From positions 310,001-374,000 of the forward strand of contig NZ_JAJFAY010000004.1 in assembly GCF_021083305.1 (NCBI RefSeq): DNA of 64,000 nt. The letters run 5' to 3'. Made by a program: the position numbers and the translations under genes. Of the stretch, positions 44,482-53,638 are shown piece by piece. The notes beneath the pieces are model-generated. The model ran no database searches. It was not told the DNA's origin and was given only the letters and a program-made list of their open reading frames with translations. How positions within the stretch are numbered: position 1 is the stretch's first letter; each line of letters starts with the position of its first letter. Origin of the DNA: Haladaptatus sp. DYF46. GTDB lineage: Archaea > Halobacteriota > Halobacteria > Halobacteriales > Haladaptataceae.

Positions 44482-45609
44482 ATGGAAGAAACCGAGGATG
44501 GAACGACACGTATGACGAAGGATACCGAGACGGGGATAGGAGCACGACTGGACGGCTCTCTGGTGATGCTCATCCTCGGCAGTATCGCCATCGTCGTGAT
44601 TTCGGCGCTCGTGCAGGTCAGTTTCGGGGCGTACTCCACGACGCTCTCGCAGGCGTGGAACGCCGTCTTCAACCCGAAAGTGGTCACGAACCCGGACGTG
44701 CTCGGTGCGCTCCTGCTCGGCACGGAAATCCCGTCGAACGTGACGTTGAGCAATACGACGACGGTCATCTGGAGCCTCCGCCTGCCGCGCGTGTTCGTCG
44801 GTATCTTCGTCGGCGCGAACCTGGCCGTCTCGGGCGCGATATTTCAGGCCGTCACACGCAACGAACTGGCCAGTCCGTACATTCTCGGCGTCAGCCAAGG
44901 GGCCGGGTTGGCCGTCCTCCTCACCCTCGTCGTGTTCAGCGGACTCACCGTCTTCCTGCCGATTTTCGCCGCCGTGGGAGGTATCGCGGCGTTTATCGTC
45001 GTCTACATCATCGCGTGGAAGGGCGGAACGAGCCCCGTCCGTCTAGTCCTCGCAGGCGTCATCGTCGGCACCATTTGCTCGTCGTTGCAGCGCGGTCTGT
45101 TCTTCTTCGCACAGGACATCGGCGTGGTACAGACAGCCCTCTCGTGGACCACGGGGTCGCTCACCGGAACCGGGTGGGAACAGGTACGAATCATCCTCCT
45201 CCCGACGCTGGTGATACTCCCGCTCGCGATGTTGGCGTCCCGGCAGTTGAACGTCCTCCTGCTCGGCGAACGAACCGCCCGGTCGCTCGGAATGTCGGTC
45301 GAACGCATCCGGTTTGCGCTCTCGACGTTGGCGATTCTCGCCGCCAGTTCCGCGATTTCGGTCGCCGGAATCGTCGGCTTCGTCGGCCTCATCGTGCCGC
45401 ACGTCGTCCGGAACATCGTCGGCAGCGACTACCGCAAACTCCTCGTCGGAAGCCTGTTCGCCGGACCCGCGCTGGTGGTCAGCGCGGACGTGGGCGCTCG
45501 CCTCGCACTCAACCCGATACAGATTCCGGTGGGAATCGTCACCGGACTGGTCGGCGGGCCGTACTTCCTCTATCTCATGCGGAAGCGCCAAAAGGTAGGT
45601 GAACTCTGA
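44482..45609 (+). CDS. FecCD-type iron-siderophore ABC permease
   Basis: 375 residues, about nine or ten membrane spans after a 25-residue hydrophilic start. Family hallmarks: LRLPRVFVGIFVGANLAVSG, AIFQAVTRNELASPYILGVS (the conserved NPLA-P-LG-like segment), LLGERTARSLGMSVER (ATPase-coupling loop) and GIVGFVGLIVPHVVRNIVG. It imports ferric-siderophore, haem or a related chelate together with the ATPase downstream. Control by iron is supported by the upstream boxes. The stop overlaps the ATG of a 38-codon ORF (TGATG). Confidence 0.9.
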   Translation: MEETEDGTTRMTKDTETGIGARLDGSLVMLILGSIAIVVISALVQVSFGAYSTTLSQAWNAVFNPKVVTNPDVLGALLLGTEIPSNVTLSNTTTVIWSLRLPRVFVGIFVGANLAVSGAIFQAVTRNELASPYILGVSQGAGLAVLLTLVVFSGLTVFLPIFAAVGGIAAFIVVYIIAWKGGTSPVRLVLAGVIVGTICSSLQRGLFFFAQDIGVVQTALSWTTGSLTGTGWEQVRIILLPTLVILPLAMLASRQLNVLLLGERTARSLGMSVERIRFALSTLAILAASSAISVAGIVGFVGLIVPHVVRNIVGSDYRKLLVGSLFAGPALVVSADVGARLALNPIQIPVGIVTGLVGGPYFLYLMRKRQKVGEL

Positions 45610-45725
45610 TGACGCTGGATGGTGTGATCGAAGCCGGCAAGGGGAGGAAAGGATTTGAACGCGAACGAGCGACTGTGGTGCGAGTTTCTGGGGGTAGGGC
45701 GCATCAACCGGAGGAATCAGAATGA
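45609..45725 (+). CDS. 38-codon ORF tiled between permease and ATPase
   Basis: ATG 45609 overlaps the permease stop (TGATG), and its TGA at 45723 overlaps the ATPase ATG (ATGA). A Shine-Dalgarno-like AGGTGA lies six bases before it. The peptide begins MTLDGVIEAGKGRKGFERER and is basic, ending acidic (QPEESE). Exact stop/start coupling on both sides, and the lack of any other explanation for the 112-nt spacer, suggest translation. It may encode a micro-protein or simply serve coupling. No homologue is known to me. Confidence 0.45.
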   Translation: MTLDGVIEAGKGRKGFERERATVVRVSGGRAHQPEESE

Positions 45726-46561
45726 GTACAGGAATGAACGACGAACTGAACGATGAAACGAGCGACGAAACGGGCAAACAGGCCAGCGAACTGTTCGGCG
45801 AGGAGTTGGCGATAGGCTACCCGAACTCGGGAATCATCGTCGAGTGTGACTCCATCGTCCTCCCGAAGGGCGAAATCACCGCGCTCGTCGGCCCGAACGG
45901 GAGCGGCAAATCGACGCTGCTCAGGGCGCTCTCGCGGGAACTCGACCCGGAGAACGGTGCCGTCCGACTCGACGGCGAGGACATCCAGGCGTTCGGAACA
46001 AAGGAGTTGGCACGAAAGTTGGGCCTCCTCTCGCAGGAAAACGAGTCTCCCGGTGGCTTGACCGTTGAGGAACTCGCGTACTACGGACGCTATCCGCACC
46101 GCGGCTTCTTCGAGTCGAAAACGAACGAGGACCACCAAGCCGTCGAAACGGCCCTCGAACGCGCCGGCGTCACTCACCTGCGGGACGAGGCGATGAACAG
46201 CCTCAGCGGCGGCCAGCGACAACTCGCGTGGATAGCGATGGTTCTGGCACAGGAAACCGACGTTCTCCTGCTCGACGAACCGACGACGTATCTCGATTTG
46301 CGCCACCAGTTGCGCGTCCTCGAAGTCGTCCAAACCCTCGCCCGCGAGGAGGATTTGACCATCGGCATCGTCCTCCACGACATCTCGCAAGCCGCGCGCT
46401 ACGCCGACAACCTCGTCGCGTTGCGCGACGGCGAACCGTACGACTGGGGACCGCCGGACGAAGTTGTCACCGAGGAACTCCTCGCCGACGTGTTCGGCGT
46501 CGAGGCGACGGTCGGACTCGGTCCCGACGGGCCGATAGTGAACCCACAGCAACCGCTCTGA
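45722..46561 (+). CDS. FepC/FecE-type ABC transporter ATPase
   Basis: 279 residues from ATG 45722, with Shine-Dalgarno GGAGG at 45710-45714. Walker A GPNGSGKSTLLRAL (about 57-70), Q-loop LLSQENESP, signature LSGGQRQLAWIAMVLAQ, Walker B VLLLDEPTTYLDL and switch IVLHDISQAARYAD are all intact. The acidic 25-residue N-terminus is extra. It powers the FecCD permease. The matching substrate-binding proteins are probably those at 60914-64000, since none is adjacent. Confidence 0.92.
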   Translation: MSTGMNDELNDETSDETGKQASELFGEELAIGYPNSGIIVECDSIVLPKGEITALVGPNGSGKSTLLRALSRELDPENGAVRLDGEDIQAFGTKELARKLGLLSQENESPGGLTVEELAYYGRYPHRGFFESKTNEDHQAVETALERAGVTHLRDEAMNSLSGGQRQLAWIAMVLAQETDVLLLDEPTTYLDLRHQLRVLEVVQTLAREEDLTIGIVLHDISQAARYADNLVALRDGEPYDWGPPDEVVTEELLADVFGVEATVGLGPDGPIVNPQQPL

Positions 46562-46695
46562 ATGCGGTGTGCGTGAGTTCGAGGGAGTTCAGTTCGATTG
46601 CAGTCCGAGTCAGGTACTCGTCCGGCAACCGATTGGTTGGAATACATTTTTAACAGCGGAAAGAGTATCGCCAGAAGACAGGACGGCACGAAGTA

Positions 46696-47052
46696 ATGAA
46701 TACAGTAGAGTATGCGGACCGACTCGCCGAGCACCCCTTCGGACGATTGGCGATACTCGTCGTCGGAATCGCCGTCTTCGGCGCGGCGATGGTGTCCTAT
46801 CCACCGTTCAGGACCGTGGTCTGGTGGGGGCTCCCGACCATGTTCGTTCTCTTCGGCGTCAAGGAACTGTACCTCCACGGGGACAGCACCCTATCGTTAG
46901 TGGCCGGTTCCCTGTTCGTACTCGGCGGCATCAGTCGCGCACTGTACCAACTCGTCCCGATGGACGAATTCGCCGGGACGGTGGCAAACCTCGTTCCGCT
47001 CTTCGGAGTGTTCGCCATGATGTACGCACAGCACTACCGCGAAAACGAGTGA
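46696..47052 (+). CDS. Small multi-span membrane protein
   Basis: 118 residues with four hydrophobic spans (LAILVVGIAVFGAAMVSY, VVWWGLPTMFVLFGVKELYL, LSLVAGSLFVLGGISRALYQ, ANLVPLFGVFAMMYAQHY). It lies 134 nt after the ATPase gene and converges with the peptidase gene. The AT-rich stretch upstream (CATTTTTAACAG at about 46646) may hold its promoter. No named family is recognised. It is not clearly linked to iron uptake. Confidence 0.6.
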   Translation: MNTVEYADRLAEHPFGRLAILVVGIAVFGAAMVSYPPFRTVVWWGLPTMFVLFGVKELYLHGDSTLSLVAGSLFVLGGISRALYQLVPMDEFAGTVANLVPLFGVFAMMYAQHYRENE

Positions 47053-47077
47053 CTTCCCCCGTGCGTAATTCGATTCT

Positions 47078-48190
47078 TCAGAGCGACTGCCACGTCCGCG
47101 GCGAGTCGTTCAGGCGCTCACAGCCGTCCTCCGTGACGACGACCAAATCCTCGATACGGACGCCGAACTCGCCGGGGAGGTAGATTCCGGGTTCGACGCT
47201 GAACACCATGCCGGGTTCGAGTTCCAACTCGTTGCCCTCGACGATGTACGGTCCTTCGTGGACGTCCAAGCCGACGCCGTGGCCCGTCCGGTGGATGAAC
47301 TCCTCGCCGTAGCCGTAGGACTCGATGACCTCGCGGGCGGCGCGGTCCACCGACTCGGCGGTTGCTCCGGGTTGGACGGCCTCGACGCCCGCCCGCTCGG
47401 CTTCGAGAACGGCCTGATGAACCTGCTCGTACCCGTCCGGTGGGTCCCCGGCGAACACGACGGTTCGGGTCTGGTCGCCGGGATAGTCGCCGACGTACGC
47501 GCCAAAATCGAGGACCACCGGGTCGCCGTACCCTACCTTCCGGTCGCCGTGGCCGTGGTGGGGTTTCGCGCCGTTCGGGCCGGACCCGACGATGGTTCCG
47601 AAGGCGGGTTCGTCGCCGCCCGCGTCGGCCAGTCGGGACTCGATTTCGGCCGCGAGTTCGGTTTCGGTCATGCCGATGGCCTCCTCGCCGAGTTCCCGGA
47701 CTTCGACGCTGGCGCGGTCCGCGGCTTCTCCGGCCCTCCGCAGAGCCTCGATTTCCGTCCCGTCCTTTCGCATTCGGAGCGGTTCGAGCACCTCGCTCGC
47801 CAGTCCGAACGTCGCGTCGGGGAGCGCACGCCGGAGGTCCTGCGTGAACAGCGCCCACATCGTGTCGTCCACGAGGATGCGGCCGCCGCGGAGGTCGAAC
47901 TCGTCGGCGACGTCGTTCACGAGGGAGAGCGGATCGTCGCCGTCGCTCCACGTTCGAACGTCCGGAACCCACGACTCCTCGGTTATCTGTTCTCCGTACA
48001 TGTCGGGGACGACGAAGACGGGGTCCCCCTGACTCGGGACGAACAGGAGGAGGTGGCGTTCGGCCGGATGTTCCTCGAATCCGGAGACGTAGAACAGGTT
48101 CGTACTCGGAAAGAGGACGAGCGCGTCGGCCTCGGTCGCCTGCAATCGCTGTTGGCTCCTTTGGGTTCGCTCCGCGAAAACGTCGGGCAT
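47078..48190 (-). CDS. M24 family Xaa-Pro aminopeptidase
   Basis: 370 residues from ATG 48190 (MPDVFAERTQ). The N-terminal creatinase-like domain (about 1-130, FPSTNLFYVSGFEEHPAERH) precedes the pita-bread catalytic domain. Metal ligands are the Asp pair in LDFGAYVGDYPGDQTRT, His in HRTGHGVGLDVHE, Glu in SVEPGIYLPG and Glu in VRIEDLVVV. It removes the N-terminal residue before Pro in peptides, in the cytosol, with two Mn/Co ions. All five ligands are present, so it should be active. Confidence 0.9.
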   Translation of the reverse strand: MPDVFAERTQRSQQRLQATEADALVLFPSTNLFYVSGFEEHPAERHLLLFVPSQGDPVFVVPDMYGEQITEESWVPDVRTWSDGDDPLSLVNDVADEFDLRGGRILVDDTMWALFTQDLRRALPDATFGLASEVLEPLRMRKDGTEIEALRRAGEAADRASVEVRELGEEAIGMTETELAAEIESRLADAGGDEPAFGTIVGSGPNGAKPHHGHGDRKVGYGDPVVLDFGAYVGDYPGDQTRTVVFAGDPPDGYEQVHQAVLEAERAGVEAVQPGATAESVDRAAREVIESYGYGEEFIHRTGHGVGLDVHEGPYIVEGNELELEPGMVFSVEPGIYLPGEFGVRIEDLVVVTEDGCERLNDSPRTWQSL

Positions 48191-48347
48191 GATTCGATTG
48201 TCGTCGCCGCTGTGGTAAAAGTTCACTCTTCGGTATCCTCGGCGGCGAACGTTCGATGGGTAATCGAGACTGAAAAAGCGGCAGCGAAGGGCGGAGAGCG
48301 GGCAAGGTTACGCGTTCGAAAAGCGATTCGTCGGAACGGCGGCCGGT

Positions 48348-48704
48348 TCAGACCGCGTCCGGTCCGCGTTTACCGGTTCGGACCTGACAGGCGTCGCTGA
48401 CGGGCAGAACGAAAATCTTCCCGTCGCCGGGTTCGCCCGTCGAGGCGGCCTCTTGAATGGCCTCGACGACGTCTTCGGCCGGGGTGTCGGCGACGACGCA
48501 CTCGATTTTGACCTTCTGGTGGAGGTCGACCACGTACTCCTCGCCGCGCCACTGGCTCTTCGTCGCCGGTTGACTGCCCCGTCCGGAGACGTTCGTGACG
48601 GTCAGACTCGGCGCGCCTGCTTCGACCAACGCCCGCTTGACGTTTTCCAGTCGAGCGGGGCGGATGATGGCGACGACCATTTCGATTCCGGAGTCGGCAC
48701 TCAT
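48348..48704 (-). CDS. glnK: PII nitrogen-regulatory protein (GlnK type)
   Basis: 118 residues. The N-terminus [17 protein letters not shown] is followed by T-loop [20 protein letters not shown] (keeping the Tyr of EEY), B-loop [15 protein letters not shown] and a C-loop with RTGKRG. It forms a trimer that senses ATP/ADP/2-oxoglutarate and plugs the ammonium channel when nitrogen is plentiful. The start overlaps the amt stop by 4 nt, so the two are translationally coupled and almost certainly interact. Confidence 0.93.
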   Translation of the reverse strand: MSADSGIEMVVAIIRPARLENVKRALVEAGAPSLTVTNVSGRGSQPATKSQWRGEEYVVDLHQKVKIECVVADTPAEDVVEAIQEAASTGEPGDGKIFVLPVSDACQVRTGKRGPDAV

Positions 48705-50071
48705 TTGTTCTCACCTCCGTCCGCGATGGCAGGGCCGTCCGCGGTCCCCGTCGGGGAACCGCCGCCGGTTTCGTCGAAGGATTCGACGAATTCGGGGTAT
48801 GCCACGATGCCGTGTTCGGAGCTGTCGAGTCCGGTGTGCTCTTCCTTCTCGTCGACGCGCAGGCCGACGGTCACGTCGGCGAGCTTGAAGATGAGGTAGG
48901 ACGTGACGAGCGTCCAAACGGTGATGACCAAGATACCGACGGTCTGCATGGTGAACTGTGCGAGCGAGAAGCCCGAGACGGCGAACACGGGAATGAGCCA
49001 CGTACCGATGGCACCCGCGCTTCCGTGGACGCAGAAGACGCCACACACGTCGTCGACTTTGAGCGTGTCGACGACCCAGCGGTAGACGAGCGGAACCTGC
49101 ACGCCCGCGATGACGCCGAGGGCGATGCCGCCGAACCACGTGACGTGGGGGACCGCGCCGGTCACGGCGACGAGGCCCGCGAGGAGGCCGTTGGCCGTGA
49201 ACAGCGGGTCCGGCTTGCCTTCGAGGTACGTCGTCGTCAGCGCGGCGGCGACCGCGCCCGCACCCATTCCGAGGGTCGTGTTGAGCGCGACGCGACCGAG
49301 CGTGGCACCCGCGAACTGGAGGGCACCGTTCTCCACGGAGAGAACGCTGGCCTGCGTCCCGACGTTGAAGCCGTACCAGCCGAACGCCAGGATGAACGTT
49401 CCGAGCATGACGAGCGTCAGCGAGTGGCCGGGAATCGGCACGCTGTTGCCGTCCTTATCGAAGCGACCGCGACGAGGGCCGACCATGTACGCGCCCACGA
49501 GTCCGGCGATGCCGCCGAGCATGTGAACCACGGTCGCCCCTGCGAAGTCCATGTATCCCACGCCCGCGGCGATGCCGAAGGTGGAGCCAACTGCCTGTCC
49601 GAGGTAGCCGCCCGCGGAGAGCAGACCGCCGCCCCACGCGAAGCCCTGAACGACGGGGTAGATGACCGCCGTCAGCGCGATGGAGTAAAACAGGTAGGCT
49701 TTGAAGTGTAGCCGTTCCGCGACCGCACCGCTGACGATGGTGGCGGCGGTCATGGCGAACACCGCACCGAACAGCCAGCCGACCCACGCGCTCGGGTCGT
49801 TGATGTAGACGAACGCCTCCGCCATCGAGAACCCGCCGGACGAGGTGAGACCGGCGGCGACCGCCGCGATTCCCGAACCGACGAGGAAGTAGATGAGGAC
49901 GCCGAGACACCAGTCCATCATGTTCTTCATCAGGACGTTAGCGACGTTCTTCGCGCGAACCTGTCCGGCCTCCAGCATGGCGAAGCCCGGCTGCATGAAG
50001 AAGATGAGGAACGAAACCGTGAGCACCCACACGGTGTTGATGCCCGTCGCGATTGAGGTCAAATCGACCAT
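48701..50071 (-). CDS. amt: Ammonium transporter (Amt family)
   Basis: 456 residues, 11 spans. Conserved blocks: [37 protein letters not shown] (first pore His of the twin-His motif), [15 protein letters not shown], and [17 protein letters not shown] (second pore His). The acidic C-terminal tail (about 400-456) is longer than in E. coli AmtB. It conducts ammonium across the membrane and is closed by the PII partner encoded immediately downstream. The promoter must lie in the 543-nt AT-rich gap upstream. Confidence 0.93.
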   Translation of the reverse strand: MVDLTSIATGINTVWVLTVSFLIFFMQPGFAMLEAGQVRAKNVANVLMKNMMDWCLGVLIYFLVGSGIAAVAAGLTSSGGFSMAEAFVYINDPSAWVGWLFGAVFAMTAATIVSGAVAERLHFKAYLFYSIALTAVIYPVVQGFAWGGGLLSAGGYLGQAVGSTFGIAAGVGYMDFAGATVVHMLGGIAGLVGAYMVGPRRGRFDKDGNSVPIPGHSLTLVMLGTFILAFGWYGFNVGTQASVLSVENGALQFAGATLGRVALNTTLGMGAGAVAAALTTTYLEGKPDPLFTANGLLAGLVAVTGAVPHVTWFGGIALGVIAGVQVPLVYRWVVDTLKVDDVCGVFCVHGSAGAIGTWLIPVFAVSGFSLAQFTMQTVGILVITVWTLVTSYLIFKLADVTVGLRVDEKEEHTGLDSSEHGIVAYPEFVESFDETGGGSPTGTADGPAIADGGENK

Positions 50072-50614
50072 CAGTCACCACGCTCCTCGACCGGTTTTGA
50101 ACAACCAATCATAACCGAATCGTTTACCTTTTCACCCGTTTCCGCTGTGTTTGTAATCCAACTCACGCTATAGACTCGTGATTCATAAGAATATAAACCT
50201 AAGTGTTTACAAATGACCGATTATCTCGGTACTTATTGACGATCGGTCAGTTCACAATCAGATATATTCTGTTTAAGGTTGTAAAGTGTCCAGAGATGCG
50301 TTTTTGCAGACGTGATAACCGGTCGTTCGTCAACAAACGTAGATGGGAAATTCCAGACAGTATTTGGAGGGGGTGCGCCTCGATGCGCACAGTGATCATA
50401 CTGTGGCGGGTCGATGATTAAACACCTAAAACACAATCCGAGAAGTATGCATCAACCCACAAGAAACGTTTTATAGTGCCAGATTATTTCGTTATCACGT
50501 GAATACACCCACAAACGTTCCCAAATACACGCAAAATCTCCAACATTGTTTCACGCGTTCGCGTCAGTTCTCGATGAGGAACACGAACGTTCCGTACAAC
50601 GGGGTGACAGGGAC
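50072..50614. other. 543-nt AT-rich divergent control region (amt / nadE)
   Basis: The most AT-rich stretch of the window. It holds TATA-like runs for both directions (AATATAAACC at about 50192, TTTTATAG at about 50469) and a hairpin GTGCGC-CTCGAT-GCGCAC near 50385. The 72-codon ORF at 50203-50421 has atypical composition and no family look, so I do not call it. The length suggests regulated divergent promoters, possibly for nitrogen control. Confidence 0.5.
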
Positions 50615-51445
50615 GTGACTTCGTCGTACCTCCCGCCGACCGAACTGCTGACCGACGAGAAGAATCTGGAGGCGACACACCAACAGCTCACCCTTTTCAT
50701 CGAGGAGTACGTGGAGCGTTCGGGAACGAGCGGCGTCGTCGTCGGGATGAGCGGCGGGGTGGATTCCACGTTAACGGCGGCGCTCGCGGTCGATGCCCTC
50801 GGCCCGGACCGCGTGTTCGGGTTGTTGCTTCCCTGCAACAAGACCGCCGAGGTGGGAAGCCACGACGCCCTGACCGTCGCCGAAGCGCTCGGCATCGACT
50901 ACGAGGAAGTTCACCTCCAACCGCTCATCCGGTGTTTCGAGCGCCTTCTGGTCGGCGACGAGGGACGCGACGAACGGATTCGTGCGCTCGGCAACACCAC
51001 CGCGCGACTGCGCATGGCCTGTCTCTACTACACGGCGAACACGCAGTCGAAACTGGTCCTCGGGACCGGAAACCGTTCGGAACGGCTCCTCGGCTACTTC
51101 ACGAAGTACGGGGACGGCGGGTGTGACCTCATTCCGTTGGCGAACCTCTACAAGACCGAGGTTCGGGCGCTCGCACGCCACATGGGACTGCCGTGCCGAA
51201 TCGTCGAAAAGCCCTCGACGGCGGGATTGTGGGCCGAACAGACCGACGAGGGGGAGTTAGGTGCGACGTACGACTGCATCGACGCCGTGTTACACTACGT
51301 GGTTGACCGTCGCTACCGCGCCGAAACCGTCGCCGAGGAACTCGACATCCCGATAGAGACGGTCTGGGGGGTCCTCAACAAACACCTGGAGACCCATCAC
51401 AAACGGCGTCTTCCTGCCACGCCCGGCCGGGAATCCGTCGAGTGA
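50615..51445 (+). CDS. nadE: NAD synthetase (ammonia-dependent)
   Basis: 276 residues from GTG 50615 (the frame opens at 50546, but the first 23 residues are non-conserved). PP-loop VVGMSGGVDSTLTAAL (about 45-60), then CNKTAEVGSHDALTVAEALG, LVLGTGNRSERLLGYFTKYG, the catalytic GDGGCDLIPLANLYKTEV and EKPSTAGLW-EQTDEGELG. It makes NAD from deamido-NAD, ATP and ammonia; no glutaminase domain is fused, so it uses free ammonium. It is divergent from the ammonium channel gene. KTAEVGSHDA replaces the usual P-loop-adjacent pattern slightly. Confidence 0.9.
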   Translation: MTSSYLPPTELLTDEKNLEATHQQLTLFIEEYVERSGTSGVVVGMSGGVDSTLTAALAVDALGPDRVFGLLLPCNKTAEVGSHDALTVAEALGIDYEEVHLQPLIRCFERLLVGDEGRDERIRALGNTTARLRMACLYYTANTQSKLVLGTGNRSERLLGYFTKYGDGGCDLIPLANLYKTEVRALARHMGLPCRIVEKPSTAGLWAEQTDEGELGATYDCIDAVLHYVVDRRYRAETVAEELDIPIETVWGVLNKHLETHHKRRLPATPGRESVE

Positions 51446-51464
51446 GGTGAGGAAACGACGGCGG

Positions 51465-52079
51465 TCACTCCCGTGGCTGGATGCTCGCCACGCTCGTCTC
51501 GCCCGTCGCCGGGTCAACGTGGACGTTGAACGTCCCCTCGTCCGCCGCCGCACGAACGATCCACGTGTTGGCCGCCCGATACGGGGTTTCCGTAACGGAC
51601 ACGTCGTCGTACCCCTCGTCGACGAGTGCGGCTTTGGCGATGTCGATCACCTCCTCCTCGGAGTCGATGGTCCGCAGGCCGGGAGAGCGAACGAGGAGGA
51701 CGGGCACGACGGAGTGACGGGCAACGCGCTCCGCGACGCTTCCGAGGAGCACCCGACCCACGCCGGTTCGACCGTGAGTCCCCATCACGATGAGGTCGAT
51801 GTCCCGTTCGTCGGCGTAGCCGAGGATACGGTCGGAGGGGCGTCCGTCCGTCACGTCGCCGACGACGTCGACGCCGTATTCGGCCGCCCGTTCGACGGCT
51901 TCGTCGGTGATGTGCTTTCCATCCGCTTCGAGTTCTGCCGCGTCCCCGACCAACTGTTGGCTGACGACGTGGAGGACGTACACCGTCGCGTCGTACTTGT
52001 CGGCGATGTCGATCGCGTGGCTCACCGCCCCCCGCGTTTCGCTTCCCCCATCGACCGGAACCAGGATACGTTCGTACAT
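51465..52079 (-). CDS. Universal stress protein with C-terminal PepSY-like extension
   Basis: 204 residues. Residues 1-140 form a complete USP domain with the ATP-binding signature VMGTHGRTGVGRVLLGSVAERVARHSVVPVL (GxxG-9x-GS). The remaining 60 residues (about 145-204: IDIAKAALVDEGYDDVSVTE, WIVRAAADEGTFNVHVDPAT) form an extra beta-alpha unit resembling a PepSY-type fold, absent from ordinary USPs. It is likely to be a cytosolic ATP-binding stress protein with an added protein- or ligand-contact module. It is divergent from the AI-2E-type exporter gene. Confidence 0.82.
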   Translation of the reverse strand: MYERILVPVDGGSETRGAVSHAIDIADKYDATVYVLHVVSQQLVGDAAELEADGKHITDEAVERAAEYGVDVVGDVTDGRPSDRILGYADERDIDLIVMGTHGRTGVGRVLLGSVAERVARHSVVPVLLVRSPGLRTIDSEEEVIDIAKAALVDEGYDDVSVTETPYRAANTWIVRAAADEGTFNVHVDPATGETSVASIQPRE

Positions 52080-52231
52080 CGATGAACGTAGGACGCGAGT
52101 CGGTAAAAGTCGGGGTGATTTCCGGTTCGAATCGGCTGACTCGAACCGGGTCCTCGATTCGAACTCGACCGACCCCGACGGCTATAGCGACGGCGAACGT
52201 ACGGAGTATCGGGTGGGGACCCAACGAAACG

Positions 52232-53557
52232 ATGGATGGGAACAGAGCGTTGTTACGGAAGCGGGCGCGTCTCGCGTGGTGGGTGGTCGGCCTCGTCCTC
52301 GGAGTCGTCGTCCTGTTCGTGTTCTATTCGTTCGAGGGGACGTTCGTCCTCGGACTGTTCATGTACTACGCGACGCGACCGGTATACGACCGATTGGAAC
52401 GCCGATTGGGCCATCCGGGGTTGACCGCGGTCGCGGCGCTCGTAACGGTCGCGCTCCCCGTCGTGATTCTCGTCTCCTATGCGGTCGCCGTGAGCGCGGT
52501 CGAAGTCGCCACGATCGCGGGACAGTCGTTGCAGGGCTACGAGGGCGTTCTGCAACCCTACCTCGACCTGTCGTCGCTGACGGTCCATCCCCGGCGAATC
52601 CTCGAACTGGCCCAGCAGAGCCAAGGGGAGTTCATGCGATTCGGCGGCCCGGAACTCCTTCGAACCGCCGCGGACGTGCTAGCGGCGTTCGGTACGGGAC
52701 TCCTCCAGTTGTTCGTCGCGCTCGCGTTCGCCTTCTACCTGCTTCGGGACGACGACAAACTGGTTCGGTGGTTCGTCAGCGACATCGGTGGCGAACGGAG
52801 CACGGCGTACACCTACGTCGCGGCGGTGGACCGAAGTCTCCAGACCGTCTACTTCGGGAACATCCTCAACGCCTTCGTCGTCGGCCTCGCCGCCGCCGTG
52901 GTGTACAACCTCGCCAACGTCTTCGCGCCGCCGGGGCTCTCGGTTCCGCTTCCGACCCTCCTCGGGTTGCTGACCGGGGTCGCAAGCCTCGTTCCCATCG
53001 TCGGGACCAAACTCGTGTACGTTCCCATCGCTGCGTACCTCGTCGTCCGGTCGTTCGAAATCGGACCGAGAACGCTCTGGTTCCCCGCCGCGTTCGTCGC
53101 CCTGTTCATCGTCGTCATCGACATCGTGGCCGAGGTCATCATCCGTCCGTACATCACGGGCCCCGAACTTCACGTCGGTCTGATGCTGTTCGCGTACATC
53201 TTCGGTCCGCTCCTGTTCGGGTGGTACGGCCTGTTTTTCGGCCCGCTGTTGCTCGTCCTCCTCGTCCAGTTCAACCGCATCGTGCTCCCGGATTTGATGC
53301 AGGGAACTCCGATTCAGACACGGGAGGCCACGGACGCCATCGGAGGGGACGACTCGGAAAACGATGGCGAAGCGGGAGAACGAAACACGGCGGAGCGAGG
53401 GGAGGAAGGGGACGAACGAGCGGAGAAAAGCCGAAAGCGGTCGAAAACGAAACCGAAATCGGGAACGCAGACCGATGGGGAGTCGGAATCGTTCGAAGAG
53501 GGAACCAGCGACGGAGAATCGGACCGCGACGACGAGAACGACACGCCTCCACCCTGA
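52232..53557 (+). CDS. AI-2E family (PerM-like) transporter
   Basis: 441 residues from ATG 52232 (MDGNRALLRKRARLAWW). About eight spans in the family's arrangement, with hallmarks LFMYYATRPVYDRL, ALAFAFYLLRDDDKL, GLLTGVASLVPIVGTKLVYV (the conserved pro-rich loop) and YIFGPLLFGWYGLFFGPLLL. The C-terminal 90 residues are an intensely charged Glu/Lys/Arg/Ser tail, probably cytosolic and disordered. Members export small molecules or ions (some are Na/Li:H antiporters); the substrate here is unknown. Confidence 0.87.
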   Translation: MDGNRALLRKRARLAWWVVGLVLGVVVLFVFYSFEGTFVLGLFMYYATRPVYDRLERRLGHPGLTAVAALVTVALPVVILVSYAVAVSAVEVATIAGQSLQGYEGVLQPYLDLSSLTVHPRRILELAQQSQGEFMRFGGPELLRTAADVLAAFGTGLLQLFVALAFAFYLLRDDDKLVRWFVSDIGGERSTAYTYVAAVDRSLQTVYFGNILNAFVVGLAAAVVYNLANVFAPPGLSVPLPTLLGLLTGVASLVPIVGTKLVYVPIAAYLVVRSFEIGPRTLWFPAAFVALFIVVIDIVAEVIIRPYITGPELHVGLMLFAYIFGPLLFGWYGLFFGPLLLVLLVQFNRIVLPDLMQGTPIQTREATDAIGGDDSENDGEAGERNTAERGEEGDERAEKSRKRSKTKPKSGTQTDGESESFEEGTSDGESDRDDENDTPPP

Positions 53558-53638
53558 GCGATCGAGCGTTAGAATCGGCGTTTGTATCAAATAACAATAG
53601 TAAATAATATACTATTGAGTTTCATCTATCAATAAAGA

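Noticed and set aside
50203-50421. 72-codon frame in the amt/nadE gap
   Set aside because: Composition is Arg/Ile/Phe-rich and unlike haloarchaeal proteins, it spans a hairpin and promoter-like AT-rich sequence, and shows no family motif.
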